A DNA stretch of 28,858 bases from an uncultured Bacillota bacterium. GTDB taxonomy: Bacteria > Bacillota > Clostridia > Oscillospirales > Oscillospiraceae. The notes beneath the pieces were generated by a model. The model had not been told where the DNA came from, made no database searches, and was given only the letters and a program-made list of their open reading frames with translations. Shown here in pieces: positions 7,554-15,430 of the stretch. A program made the translations under genes and the position numbers. Numbering within the stretch: the first letter of the stretch is position 1; each line of letters begins with the position of its first letter. The stretch covers positions 1 through 28,858 of the forward strand of contig CANDCW010000026.1 of assembly GCA_947383275.1 (NCBI GenBank), written 5' to 3'.

Positions 7554-8360
7554 ATGATACGACAGGAGCGCCATGGCGTTTCTTTTTATGCCTGCCCGAA
7601 CTTCGCCTGGACAGGCGCAGCCCACGGCTTCTCCACCCGGCTGGGAGGCGTGTCCCCCGCGCCCATGGACAGCCTGAACCTGGGGGCCAACCGGGGGGAC
7701 AACCCGGCTAATGTCCGGGAAAATTTTTCCCGGTTCTGTGCCGCCATCGGAACAGATGTTAATGCCCTGGTGAAAAACCATCAGATCCACAGCGACATCA
7801 TCCGCCCCGTCACCCGGGACGACATTTTAGACGACCCCGCCACCCCCGGCGTTTTCCAGGCGGACGGCCTGGTCACCGATGTCCCCGGCGTGTGCCTGAC
7901 CATTTTCTCCGGAGACTGCATCCCCATCTTGTTTTACGACCCGGCCCGCCGCTGCATCGCCGCCGCCCATGCAGGCTGGCGGGGCACGGCCATCGGAATT
8001 GCCGCCCGGGCCGCGGAGGCCATGGTCCGTGACTACGGCTGTAAAGCGGAACATCTCCTGGCCGCTATCGGCCCAGGCATCGCCCCCTGCTGCTTCGAAA
8101 CCCACGCCGACGTTCCCGATGGACTGAGGGCCGGGCTGGGCGCGGACGCGGAGCCCTTCATCCGCCCTCTCCCCAAGCCGGGCAAGTTTTCCGTGGACCT
8201 GAAGGGGGCTAACGCCCGCTGGCTGGAACGGTCCGGCCTGAAGAGGGAGCATATCGCCATCTGTCCCGCTTGTACCGCTTGCAATTTAGACGTGTTTTGG
8301 TCCCATCGGGTCCAGGGGGGCCTGCGGGGCAGCATGGCCGCTATGATCCAACTGCTGTAA
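7554..8360 (+). CDS. pgeF: Peptidoglycan editing factor PgeF (YfiH/laccase-domain family)
   Basis: A 268-residue member of the multicopper-polyphenol-oxidase-like fold family. In E. coli YfiH removes wrongly incorporated L-Ser from peptidoglycan precursors; purine nucleoside activity is reported for other members. The conserved stretches are STRLGGVS, NHQIHSD, FSGDCIPIL, AAAHAGWRGT and AAIGPGIAPCCFE. They contain the His, Cys and His of the zinc site. The start is not certain: ATG 7554 is 15 bases after GGGAGG, a long gap, and no other usual start codon lies between them (an ATA occurs at 7548). The next gene starts 13 bases after the stop, so the two are likely co-transcribed. Confidence 0.93.
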   Translation: MIRQERHGVSFYACPNFAWTGAAHGFSTRLGGVSPAPMDSLNLGANRGDNPANVRENFSRFCAAIGTDVNALVKNHQIHSDIIRPVTRDDILDDPATPGVFQADGLVTDVPGVCLTIFSGDCIPILFYDPARRCIAAAHAGWRGTAIGIAARAAEAMVRDYGCKAEHLLAAIGPGIAPCCFETHADVPDGLRAGLGADAEPFIRPLPKPGKFSVDLKGANARWLERSGLKREHIAICPACTACNLDVFWSHRVQGGLRGSMAAMIQLL

Positions 8361-8373
8361 CGAGGAAATACCC

Positions 8374-9894
8374 ATGAAAAAATGGTTTGCAATCCTTCTT
8401 TCCGCCGCTTTGCTGCTGTCCCTTTCCGGCTGCAGCGGAGAATCTCCCCCTGATTTCTCCAGTTCCGCCTCTTCAGCGGATGTCAGCCAGGAGGAGATGC
8501 CGCCCTCACAGCCCCAGCCTTTTACCCTGGCCTTTTATCCGGAATTCAGCCTCCACCCCGCCCTGGCGGGCAGCCGGGCCAACCTCACCCTGGCCCCCCT
8601 GCTCTATGAGAGCCTGTTTACAGTGGATTCCTCTTTTCAAGCCCAGCCCCTGCTGTGCCGCAGCTTTGCCGTCAGCGAGGACAAGCTGGTATGGACGTTC
8701 ACGCTCCGCTCCGGCATTACCTTCTCCGACGGCGCCCCCCTCACCGGGCAGGTCGTGGCCGACGCCCTGAACCTGGCCCGAGCCTCCGGGAGCCGGTATC
8801 AGGAGCGTTTAGTTGACATAACTTCTATCGCCGTGCTTGAGGAGGCGCCCGACCAGGTGGTCGTCACCCTCTCCCGTCCCAACGGCTCCCTGCCCCTGTT
8901 GCTGGACATCCCCATTGCCCTGGGCCGGAGCGACCGCCCTGCCGGCACAGGCCCCTACGTCCTCTCTGAGGACGAGCTGTCCCTCACCGCCCGGTCGGGC
9001 TGGTGGCAGGCGGACAAAACCCTCCCCACCGCCTCCATTAGCCTGTTGGCCGTGAGCCGCAGCGACGACCTGATCTATGGCTTCGACTCCGGAGACATCT
9101 CCCTGGTGGATGTAGATCTGACCGCTACCAACGCCGCCGGCTACGGGGGCAACTATCAGACTTGGGACTACCCTACCACCGACTTCCTCTACCTGGGCCT
9201 CAACGCCAACAAGGGGGTTTTCCGCTCTGCCGACGTCCGGCGGGCCGTCTGCCTGGCTGTAAACCGGGACGCCATCGCCACTACCATCTACTCCAATCAT
9301 GCCATCGCCACCCTTTGCCCTGTCCACCCCGCCAGCAAGCTGTATCAGCCGGGGGAAACACCCCTCACCTATAACCCGGAGGAGCTGGCAGCTCAGGTGG
9401 AACGGCTTCGGCTGAAAGACTGCAAGCTGGTGTTTCTGGTAAACAGCGAAAACGTGGCCAAAGCCGCCGCCGCCCAGCGCATCGCCTACCATCTGGAAGC
9501 GGCGGGCTTCGCCGTGGAGCTGAAGCAGCTGCCCTTTGAGGACTACACGGCCGCCCTGGCCTGGGGAGAGTTCGACCTATATCTGGGAGAGACGGTCCTC
9601 ACCGCTGACTTCGACCTATCCCCGCTGCTGTCCTCCGCCGGCACGCTCAACTATGGCGGCTGGACCGCAGAGGGCGCGGATGCGCTCCTTGCCGCCCTGC
9701 AGGGGGCCGGCGAGGACAAAGCCGCCTGTGCAGCAGAGCTGTTCGCCCTGCTGGACGAACAGGCCCCCATCGTTCCCATCCTGTTTAAAAGCTGCTCCGT
9801 CCTCACCCAGTGGGGACAACTGTCCGGACTGTCTCCCGTGCGGGGAAACGCGTTTTACCAGATAGAAAATTGGAACCTGGAAGCCGCCCCATGA
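8374..9894 (+). CDS. Family 5 extracellular solute-binding lipoprotein (peptide/nickel type)
   Basis: A 506-residue lipoprotein. The signal peptide MKKWFAILLSAALLLSLSGC ends in a lipobox with C20 as the lipidated residue. A Ser/Glu/Pro linker follows, then the solute-binding fold, with FYPEFSLHPA, APLLYESLFTVD, WTFTLRSGITFSDGAPLTGQ and a later DVRRAVCLAVNRDAI. These are classic for SBP_bac_5 (DppA/OppA/NikA) proteins, which capture peptides or metal chelates for an ABC importer. No permease or ATPase genes are next to it, so it is an orphan binding protein. It lies between pgeF and purL in one direction, 46 bases before purL. Its ligand cannot be inferred. Confidence 0.92.
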   Translation: MKKWFAILLSAALLLSLSGCSGESPPDFSSSASSADVSQEEMPPSQPQPFTLAFYPEFSLHPALAGSRANLTLAPLLYESLFTVDSSFQAQPLLCRSFAVSEDKLVWTFTLRSGITFSDGAPLTGQVVADALNLARASGSRYQERLVDITSIAVLEEAPDQVVVTLSRPNGSLPLLLDIPIALGRSDRPAGTGPYVLSEDELSLTARSGWWQADKTLPTASISLLAVSRSDDLIYGFDSGDISLVDVDLTATNAAGYGGNYQTWDYPTTDFLYLGLNANKGVFRSADVRRAVCLAVNRDAIATTIYSNHAIATLCPVHPASKLYQPGETPLTYNPEELAAQVERLRLKDCKLVFLVNSENVAKAAAAQRIAYHLEAAGFAVELKQLPFEDYTAALAWGEFDLYLGETVLTADFDLSPLLSSAGTLNYGGWTAEGADALLAALQGAGEDKAACAAELFALLDEQAPIVPILFKSCSVLTQWGQLSGLSPVRGNAFYQIENWNLEAAP

Positions 9895-9940
9895 TACACA
9901 TCCGCGCAAATGCCACATCATTAACGGAGGAGAAAAGAGT

Positions 9941-12900
9941 ATGAGTGTTTACCGCTGCTATTCCAAAAAGAAAGAGGGCTTCGACGTAGAGGCCCAGGGC
10001 CTGTGCAGACAGCTGCGGGAGCAGCTGGGAATCGACACCCTCCATTCCGTGGAAATCCTGAACCGATACGATGCCGACCAAATTGACCGGGATGTCTACG
10101 AGCGGGCCAAGGACATCGTTTTCTCCGAGCCCCAGGTGGACGTGGTCTACGATGAGGACTTCCCCATGCCCCGGATGGCGGGGACGTTCTTCGCAGTGGA
10201 GGCCCTGCCCGGACAGTTCGACCAGCGGGCGGACTCAGCGGCCCAGTGTATCCAGCTCATGGCCGGAGTGGACCGCCCCCTCATTGCCTACGCCAAGATG
10301 TATCTGCTGTGGGGCGGGCTGACCCAGGAGGATGTGGACAAAATCAAAGCGTTCCTCATCAACCCGGTAGAAAGCCGGGAGGCCAGCCTGGACAAGCCCG
10401 AGACGCTGGCGCGGGAGCATCCCATTCCCGACCATGTGGACACAGTGGCCGGCTTTACCGCCATGGATGAAACAGCCCTGTCCGCCCTGCTGGACTCCCT
10501 GGGCCTGGCCATGGACCTGGACGACCTGAAGTTCCTCCAGGACTACTTCCGGAACGAGGAAAAGCGGGACCCCACCATCACCGAGGTGCGGGTAGTGGAC
10601 ACCTACTGGTCCGACCACTGCCGCCACACCACCTTCTCCACCCATCTGGACCAGATCCAGATTGACGACCCCGCCGTAAAGGCCGCCTACGAGCGGTACT
10701 TAGCCGCCCGGGTGGAGGTATATGGGGAGAAAAAAGCCGCCCAGCGTCCCCAGACCTTGATGGATATCGCCACCATCGGCACAAAGGTGCTGAAAAAGCG
10801 GGGCCTGCTCCCCGAGCTGGACGAGAGTGAGGAGATCAACGCCTGCTCCATCCATGTCCCCGCTGAGGTGGACGGCGAAACCCAGGACTGGCTGCTCATG
10901 TTCAAAAACGAGACCCACAACCACCCCACCGAGATCGAACCCTTCGGCGGCGCGGCCACCTGCATCGGCGGCTGCATCCGAGACCCCCTGTCTGGACGGG
11001 TGTACGTCCATCAGGCCATGCGCTTCACTGGCGCAGGGGATCCCCGGGCTCCCTTCAGCCAGACCTTGGAGGGCAAGCTGCCCCAGCGCAAGCTGTGCCA
11101 GACGGCGGCTGCGGGCTACTCCTCCTACGGCAACCAGATCGGCCTGGCCACCGGCCATGTGGCCGAGGTGTACCACGAGGGCTACATCGCCAAGCGGCTG
11201 GAATGCGGCGCTGTGGTGGGCGCGGCCCCGGCAGAGAATGTGCGCCGGGAGCGGCCCGCCCCCGGAGACGTGGTTATCCTCCTGGGGGGGCGCACCGGCC
11301 GGGACGGCATCGGCGGGGCTACCGGCTCCTCCAAGAGCCACAACAAAAAATCTCTCACCACCATGGCCTCCGAGGTCCAGAAGGGCAACGCTCCAGAGGA
11401 GCGGAAAATCCAACGGCTGTTCCGGGACGGGGAGGTTACCCGGCTGATTAAGCGGTGCAACGACTTCGGTGCGGGGGGCGTGTCTGTTGCCATCGGCGAG
11501 CTGGCCGACGGGCTGGAGATCGACCTGGATGCCGTGCGCAAGAAGTACGACGGCCTGGACGGCACCGAGCTGGCTATTTCCGAGAGCCAGGAGCGGATGG
11601 CGGTGGTGGTCGCCCCCGAGGACGAGGCCCAGTTCATCGCCGCCGCAGAGCGGGAGAATCTGGAGGCCTACCGGGTGGCTACCGTCACCGAGAGCCCCCG
11701 GATGGTGATGCACTGGAAGGGACAGAAAATCGCTGACCTGTCCCGGGAATTCCTGAACACCAACGGCGCGGTAAAACACGCCAAGGTCTCTGTGACCGTC
11801 AACAGCGGCACGGGCCGCGAGGTCCCCGCCAATCTGAGGGACATGGCGTCCAGCCTGAAAAGCGCCTCCCGGCGTGGGCTGGTGGAACGGTTCGACGGCT
11901 CCATCGGAGCGGGATCCGTCCTGATGCCCTTCGGCGGCAAGCACCAGGCCACCCCCGCCCAGGCCATGGCGGCCCTGCTGCCCGTCCTACCTGGACAGGA
12001 GACCGATCAGGCCAGCGTCATGGCCTGGGGCTGTGACCCGGACGCCCTGTCCGCCAACCCCTACCGGGGGGCCTACGACGCTGTGACTACCTCCATTGCC
12101 AAGCTGGTGGCCGCAGGGGCAGACTACAAGAAAGCTTATCTGACTTTGCAGGAGTTCTTCGAGAAGCTGCGGGACGAACCCAACCGTTGGGGCAAGCCCG
12201 CCGCCGCCCTGCTGGGGGCGCTGGACGCCCAGTTGGACTACGCCGCTGCCGCTATCGGCGGGAAGGACTCCATGTCCGGCTCCTTCCTGGAAAAAGACGT
12301 ACCCCCCACCCTCATCTCCTTCGCTATCGCCCCCATCAAGGCTGAGGAAATGATTACCCCCGAATTCAAGGAGGCGGGGCGCCCCGTTTATAAGTTCGCC
12401 CCTGTTGATGACTCGGCGGAGAGCCAGAGGGCCGCATGGAATTCATTCCATATGCTCTGCCAGGCCGGGAAGGTCAAAGCAGCCTGGGCGGTGGAAAACA
12501 GCATCGCCGAAGGGATCATGAAGATGTCCTTCGGCAACCACGTGGGCTTCCGAACAGATAACGATACCGTCAACTGGTTTGGCATTGGCAATGCCGTAAT
12601 TGTGGCCGAACTGACCGAGGACGTTGATTCCCCTTACGCCAAGTGCATCGGTGTCACGACAGCCGAGGAAGCGATCACGATCGGTACTGATTCGGCAAAA
12701 ATCGACGAATTGCTGTCATTGAACGAGGGCGTGCTGGAGGAGGTCTACCCCACCAAGGCGGGAGCGGCGGAAGAAGTGCAGGCAATTTCCTGGGACAAGC
12801 GGTCCCCCGCCGTCTGTCAGCACAAGGCTGCCCACCCCAAGGCAGTAATTCCCGTCTTCCCCGGCACCAACTGCGAATACGACACGGCCAAAGCCTGCAT

Positions 12901-13630
12901 TCGGGCGGGCATCGACCCAGAGATCGTGGTCATCCGCAACCTGACCACCGACTTCCTGGCCCAGTCCGCCCAGGCCTTGGAGCAGGCTATTCGGGAGGCG
13001 CAGATGGTGGTCCTACCCGGCGGCTTCTCCGGCGGGGACGAGCCTGAGGGTTCGGGCAAGTTCATCGCCTCCTTCCTCCGCAGCCCCGCCCTCAGCGACG
13101 CGATTATGGACCTTCTCAAGCACCGGGACGGCCTGATGCTTGGCATTTGCAACGGCTTCCAGGCTCTGGTGAAGTTGGGTCTGGTCCCTTACGGCGAGAT
13201 CCGCCCCATGGACGAGAACTGTCCCACCCTGACCTACAACCTCATCGGCCGCCACCAAAGCCGGTACGTCACCACCCGGGTGGCATCGGTTCAGTCCCCC
13301 TGGATGCTGAAATGCAATGTGGGCGACCTCCACACCATCCCCATCTCCCACGGTGAGGGCCGCTTTGTGGCCCCGGCAGAGGTCATTGGGGACCTGATTG
13401 GTCGAGGCCAAGCGGCTACCCAGTATGTGGGTCCGGACGGCAAGCCTACTATGGACATCCTGGCCAATCCCAACGGCTCCATAGCGGCCATTGAGGGCAT
13501 CTTCTCCCCGGACGGCCGGGTATTCGGCAAAATGGGCCATCTGGAGCGCCGCGGCCCCCATGTGGCGGTCAATATCCCTGGAAACAAACATCAGCCCCTG
13601 TTTGAAAGCGGTGCGGCGTACTTTAAGTAA
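9941..13630 (+). CDS. purL: Phosphoribosylformylglycinamidine synthase (single-chain PurL with glutaminase)
   Basis: A 1229-residue FGAM synthase, the fourth step of purine synthesis, which converts FGAR, ATP and glutamine to FGAM. It is the long single-chain form of the clostridial/TIGR01857 type. There is a PurS-like N-terminal region to about residue 150, then a linker with VDTYWSDHCRHTTF and a synthetase core with KNETHNHPTEIEPFGGA and GDVVILLGG. The C-terminal class I glutaminase runs from about residue 965 (VIPVFPGTNCEYDTA), with nucleophile C1070 in GICNGFQ and a late His/Glu pair. GGAGG lies about 10 bases before the ATG. No purine riboswitch or PurR box was seen, and no other pur genes are adjacent. 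Codon use changes for a stretch around 12400-12780. Confidence 0.97.
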   Translation: MSVYRCYSKKKEGFDVEAQGLCRQLREQLGIDTLHSVEILNRYDADQIDRDVYERAKDIVFSEPQVDVVYDEDFPMPRMAGTFFAVEALPGQFDQRADSAAQCIQLMAGVDRPLIAYAKMYLLWGGLTQEDVDKIKAFLINPVESREASLDKPETLAREHPIPDHVDTVAGFTAMDETALSALLDSLGLAMDLDDLKFLQDYFRNEEKRDPTITEVRVVDTYWSDHCRHTTFSTHLDQIQIDDPAVKAAYERYLAARVEVYGEKKAAQRPQTLMDIATIGTKVLKKRGLLPELDESEEINACSIHVPAEVDGETQDWLLMFKNETHNHPTEIEPFGGAATCIGGCIRDPLSGRVYVHQAMRFTGAGDPRAPFSQTLEGKLPQRKLCQTAAAGYSSYGNQIGLATGHVAEVYHEGYIAKRLECGAVVGAAPAENVRRERPAPGDVVILLGGRTGRDGIGGATGSSKSHNKKSLTTMASEVQKGNAPEERKIQRLFRDGEVTRLIKRCNDFGAGGVSVAIGELADGLEIDLDAVRKKYDGLDGTELAISESQERMAVVVAPEDEAQFIAAAERENLEAYRVATVTESPRMVMHWKGQKIADLSREFLNTNGAVKHAKVSVTVNSGTGREVPANLRDMASSLKSASRRGLVERFDGSIGAGSVLMPFGGKHQATPAQAMAALLPVLPGQETDQASVMAWGCDPDALSANPYRGAYDAVTTSIAKLVAAGADYKKAYLTLQEFFEKLRDEPNRWGKPAAALLGALDAQLDYAAAAIGGKDSMSGSFLEKDVPPTLISFAIAPIKAEEMITPEFKEAGRPVYKFAPVDDSAESQRAAWNSFHMLCQAGKVKAAWAVENSIAEGIMKMSFGNHVGFRTDNDTVNWFGIGNAVIVAELTEDVDSPYAKCIGVTTAEEAITIGTDSAKIDELLSLNEGVLEEVYPTKAGAAEEVQAISWDKRSPAVCQHKAAHPKAVIPVFPGTNCEYDTAKACIRAGIDPEIVVIRNLTTDFLAQSAQALEQAIREAQMVVLPGGFSGGDEPEGSGKFIASFLRSPALSDAIMDLLKHRDGLMLGICNGFQALVKLGLVPYGEIRPMDENCPTLTYNLIGRHQSRYVTTRVASVQSPWMLKCNVGDLHTIPISHGEGRFVAPAEVIGDLIGRGQAATQYVGPDGKPTMDILANPNGSIAAIEGIFSPDGRVFGKMGHLERRGPHVAVNIPGNKHQPLFESGAAYFK

Positions 13631-13635
13631 GACAG

Positions 13636-13671
13636 CATCCCGGGCACGGTAGTGATACCGTGCCCGGGATG
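13636..13671. terminator. Bidirectional hairpin terminator after purL
   Basis: A perfect 16-bp GC-rich stem (13636-13651 with 13656-13671, loop GTGA). The T run after it is short (TTT). It lies between the convergent purL and RNase M5-like genes. Confidence 0.7.
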
Positions 13672-13726
13672 TTTCCAAGTATTGGCCGAATCAAAAGCCG
13701 AAGCCTCCCGCCGCGCAGCGGGCTCA

Positions 13727-14365
13727 TTAGGGGACGGGCCGCTCTGACGCAGGCGTACCGCTCATCCTTGACGCCTCATCCTTCAGAATGCTCTCCGCCT
13801 CCTCCCGGCTGTAACAGCCATTGAGAACCTCCAGCAGGGCGTTGGCGGACATATGTTCGGGCAGATCCAGCCGTTTCAGCAGCGCCTGACGCCGCGCCGC
13901 GCTCTCCGTCCCTCCGGACAGACCGGCGGCAGCCAGATCGCCCTTGGTCAGGCAGGGTCCTGCCGGCAGCGCCCGGCCGTCCTCCTCCAGAAAGGTGGCG
14001 CCCGCCCGGCGGAGGATCTGTTCCAGCACATGGGGAGGCATTCCCTCCACCCCCAGCTTCCCCTCCTTCCCGGGCTGGCGCTTGCGGCGCTCCTTCCCAT
14101 AGACATCCGGGGCATAGGCGTGCTTCAGAAAACAGGCGGGAATCGCTCCCTTGATCCGGTTCCGGATGACGAAGCCCGCCCCGTCGGAGTCAGTGAGCAC
14201 CACCAGCCCCCGATGACGGGCGGCGCGGTCCAGCAGGGCCATTTTCTCCGGATCCTTGAAGATTCGAAAGCCTCCCGTTTCCAGAATAAGGGTGTCTACC
14301 ACCTGGGACAGAGTATTTTTGTCGTACCGGCCCTCAACTACGATGGCCTCTTTAATACAAAGCAT
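13727..14365 (-). CDS. rnmV: Ribonuclease M5-like Toprim/DUF4093 protein
   Basis: A 212-residue protein with an N-terminal Toprim domain: the catalytic glutamate lies in VVEGRYDK (about residues 8-15) and the acidic pair in VVLTDSDGAG (about residues 55-64). The DUF4093-type C-terminal domain contains YGKERRKRQPGKEGKLGVEGM and a helical end. RNase M5 performs the final trimming of 5S rRNA in Firmicutes. True RnmV is usually about 180-190 residues and often sits next to ksgA. Here it is the last gene of comEC-holA-rnmV, 11 bases after holA, with GGGAGGGAGG as ribosome binding site. It could be a paralogue rather than the main RNase M5. Confidence 0.8.
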   Translation of the reverse strand: MLCIKEAIVVEGRYDKNTLSQVVDTLILETGGFRIFKDPEKMALLDRAARHRGLVVLTDSDGAGFVIRNRIKGAIPACFLKHAYAPDVYGKERRKRQPGKEGKLGVEGMPPHVLEQILRRAGATFLEEDGRALPAGPCLTKGDLAAAGLSGGTESAARRQALLKRLDLPEHMSANALLEVLNGCYSREEAESILKDEASRMSGTPASERPVP

Positions 14366-14376
14366 ATCCTCCCTCC

Positions 14377-15402
14377 CTATACTGTGTTGGCCAGCTCCAG
14401 CAGGAGGGCCGTCAGCAGCTCGTTGGCGTCCTGGCCGGTGGACTTCATAGCCAGATCAGTCTGGGCGCAGCGGACCACCGCCCGGCGGCACCAGGGCAGC
14501 GAGAAATGCCGGGCGCTGTTCATCAGACGGGTGGCTGGGAACTTCATCCCCCACAGCCGGCCCACATAAGACGCGTCCCGCCGCCGGTCCAGGGCCAGCC
14601 GGGCGGAGTACAGCTTACGCATCTGCTGGCCAAAAGCGCCCATGATCTCGTAGGGGGTCACCTGCATCCGATACAGCTCTCCCAGGGTAGCGGCTGCTTT
14701 GTCAAAGTTTTTCTCTCCGATGGCGTCAGCAATGCCGAACACTACGGCGCTGAGCTGGGGGGTTGCCACCGCCTCAATGTCCGCCCGGGTTACAGAGGCC
14801 CCTTTGGCGTAAGCGGCGATCTTTTCCACCTCCTGCTGGAGGTTCTGCATCAGATCCCCGCACAGCTCCACCAGCTCGCCGCACAGACGGGGATCAATTT
14901 CCTTGCCTAAGGCCCGGAAGTGACGGCGAATCCAGTCCCGCAGCTCCACCGGCCCCTGGCGGACGAAATTTACCACCGTGCCATGCTCCTTAATCGCCGC
15001 TGCCAGCCTGGTCCGGGCATCCGGCTTGTACTCCAGCACATCGTAGAGGAACACCAGGCAGCAGTAGCCAGGCAGGTTAGACAGGATACGGACGTACTCC
15101 TCCTCCCCCGCTTTGAACAGATCAAAGTCGGTAATCTGAACCAGGGTCCGCTCCGCCATCATGGGCAGGCAGTCCACCGCCTCCTCCAGGGCGTGGGGAG
15201 ACATCTCCCTGGCGCTCAAATCGTGCCGGTTGAACTCCCCCAGCCCTCCGGTCAGCACCTGTTCCCGCAGGCGATCCAGATAGTGGTCCCGCAGATAAGT
15301 CTCCTCCCCGTGGAGGATGTACAGCTGCCCCGGCCTGCCCGCAGCCAGATCCTGTTTCAGCTTGTTTAACCCGGATGTGTCCGGCCTGTTTTTCGACGCC
15401 AT
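14377..15402 (-). CDS. holA: DNA polymerase III subunit delta
   Basis: A 341-residue clamp-loader delta subunit, which opens the beta sliding clamp during replication. Family features are LYILHGEETYLRDHYLDRL near the N-terminus, a Walker-like fold without a functional P-loop, LVQITDFDLF, and a C-terminal helical region ending LLLELANTV. ATG 15402 is chosen because AGGAGG is 8 bases upstream; an in-frame TTG 21 bases earlier overlaps that site. It follows comEC by 28 bases. The comEC-holA order is common across Firmicutes. Confidence 0.95.
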   Translation of the reverse strand: MASKNRPDTSGLNKLKQDLAAGRPGQLYILHGEETYLRDHYLDRLREQVLTGGLGEFNRHDLSAREMSPHALEEAVDCLPMMAERTLVQITDFDLFKAGEEEYVRILSNLPGYCCLVFLYDVLEYKPDARTRLAAAIKEHGTVVNFVRQGPVELRDWIRRHFRALGKEIDPRLCGELVELCGDLMQNLQQEVEKIAAYAKGASVTRADIEAVATPQLSAVVFGIADAIGEKNFDKAAATLGELYRMQVTPYEIMGAFGQQMRKLYSARLALDRRRDASYVGRLWGMKFPATRLMNSARHFSLPWCRRAVVRCAQTDLAMKSTGQDANELLTALLLELANTV

Positions 15403-15430
15403 AGGGCAGTCCTCCTTTTTCAAACGGCGC

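Noticed and set aside
9895..9940. Possible purine riboswitch or PurR box before purL
   Set aside because: Only 46 bases separate purL from the previous gene, and no aptamer-like pairing was visible.
10700..11944. Minus-strand open frame of 414 codons inside purL
   Set aside because: It is fully antisense to a conserved enzyme, with composition typical of shadow frames.
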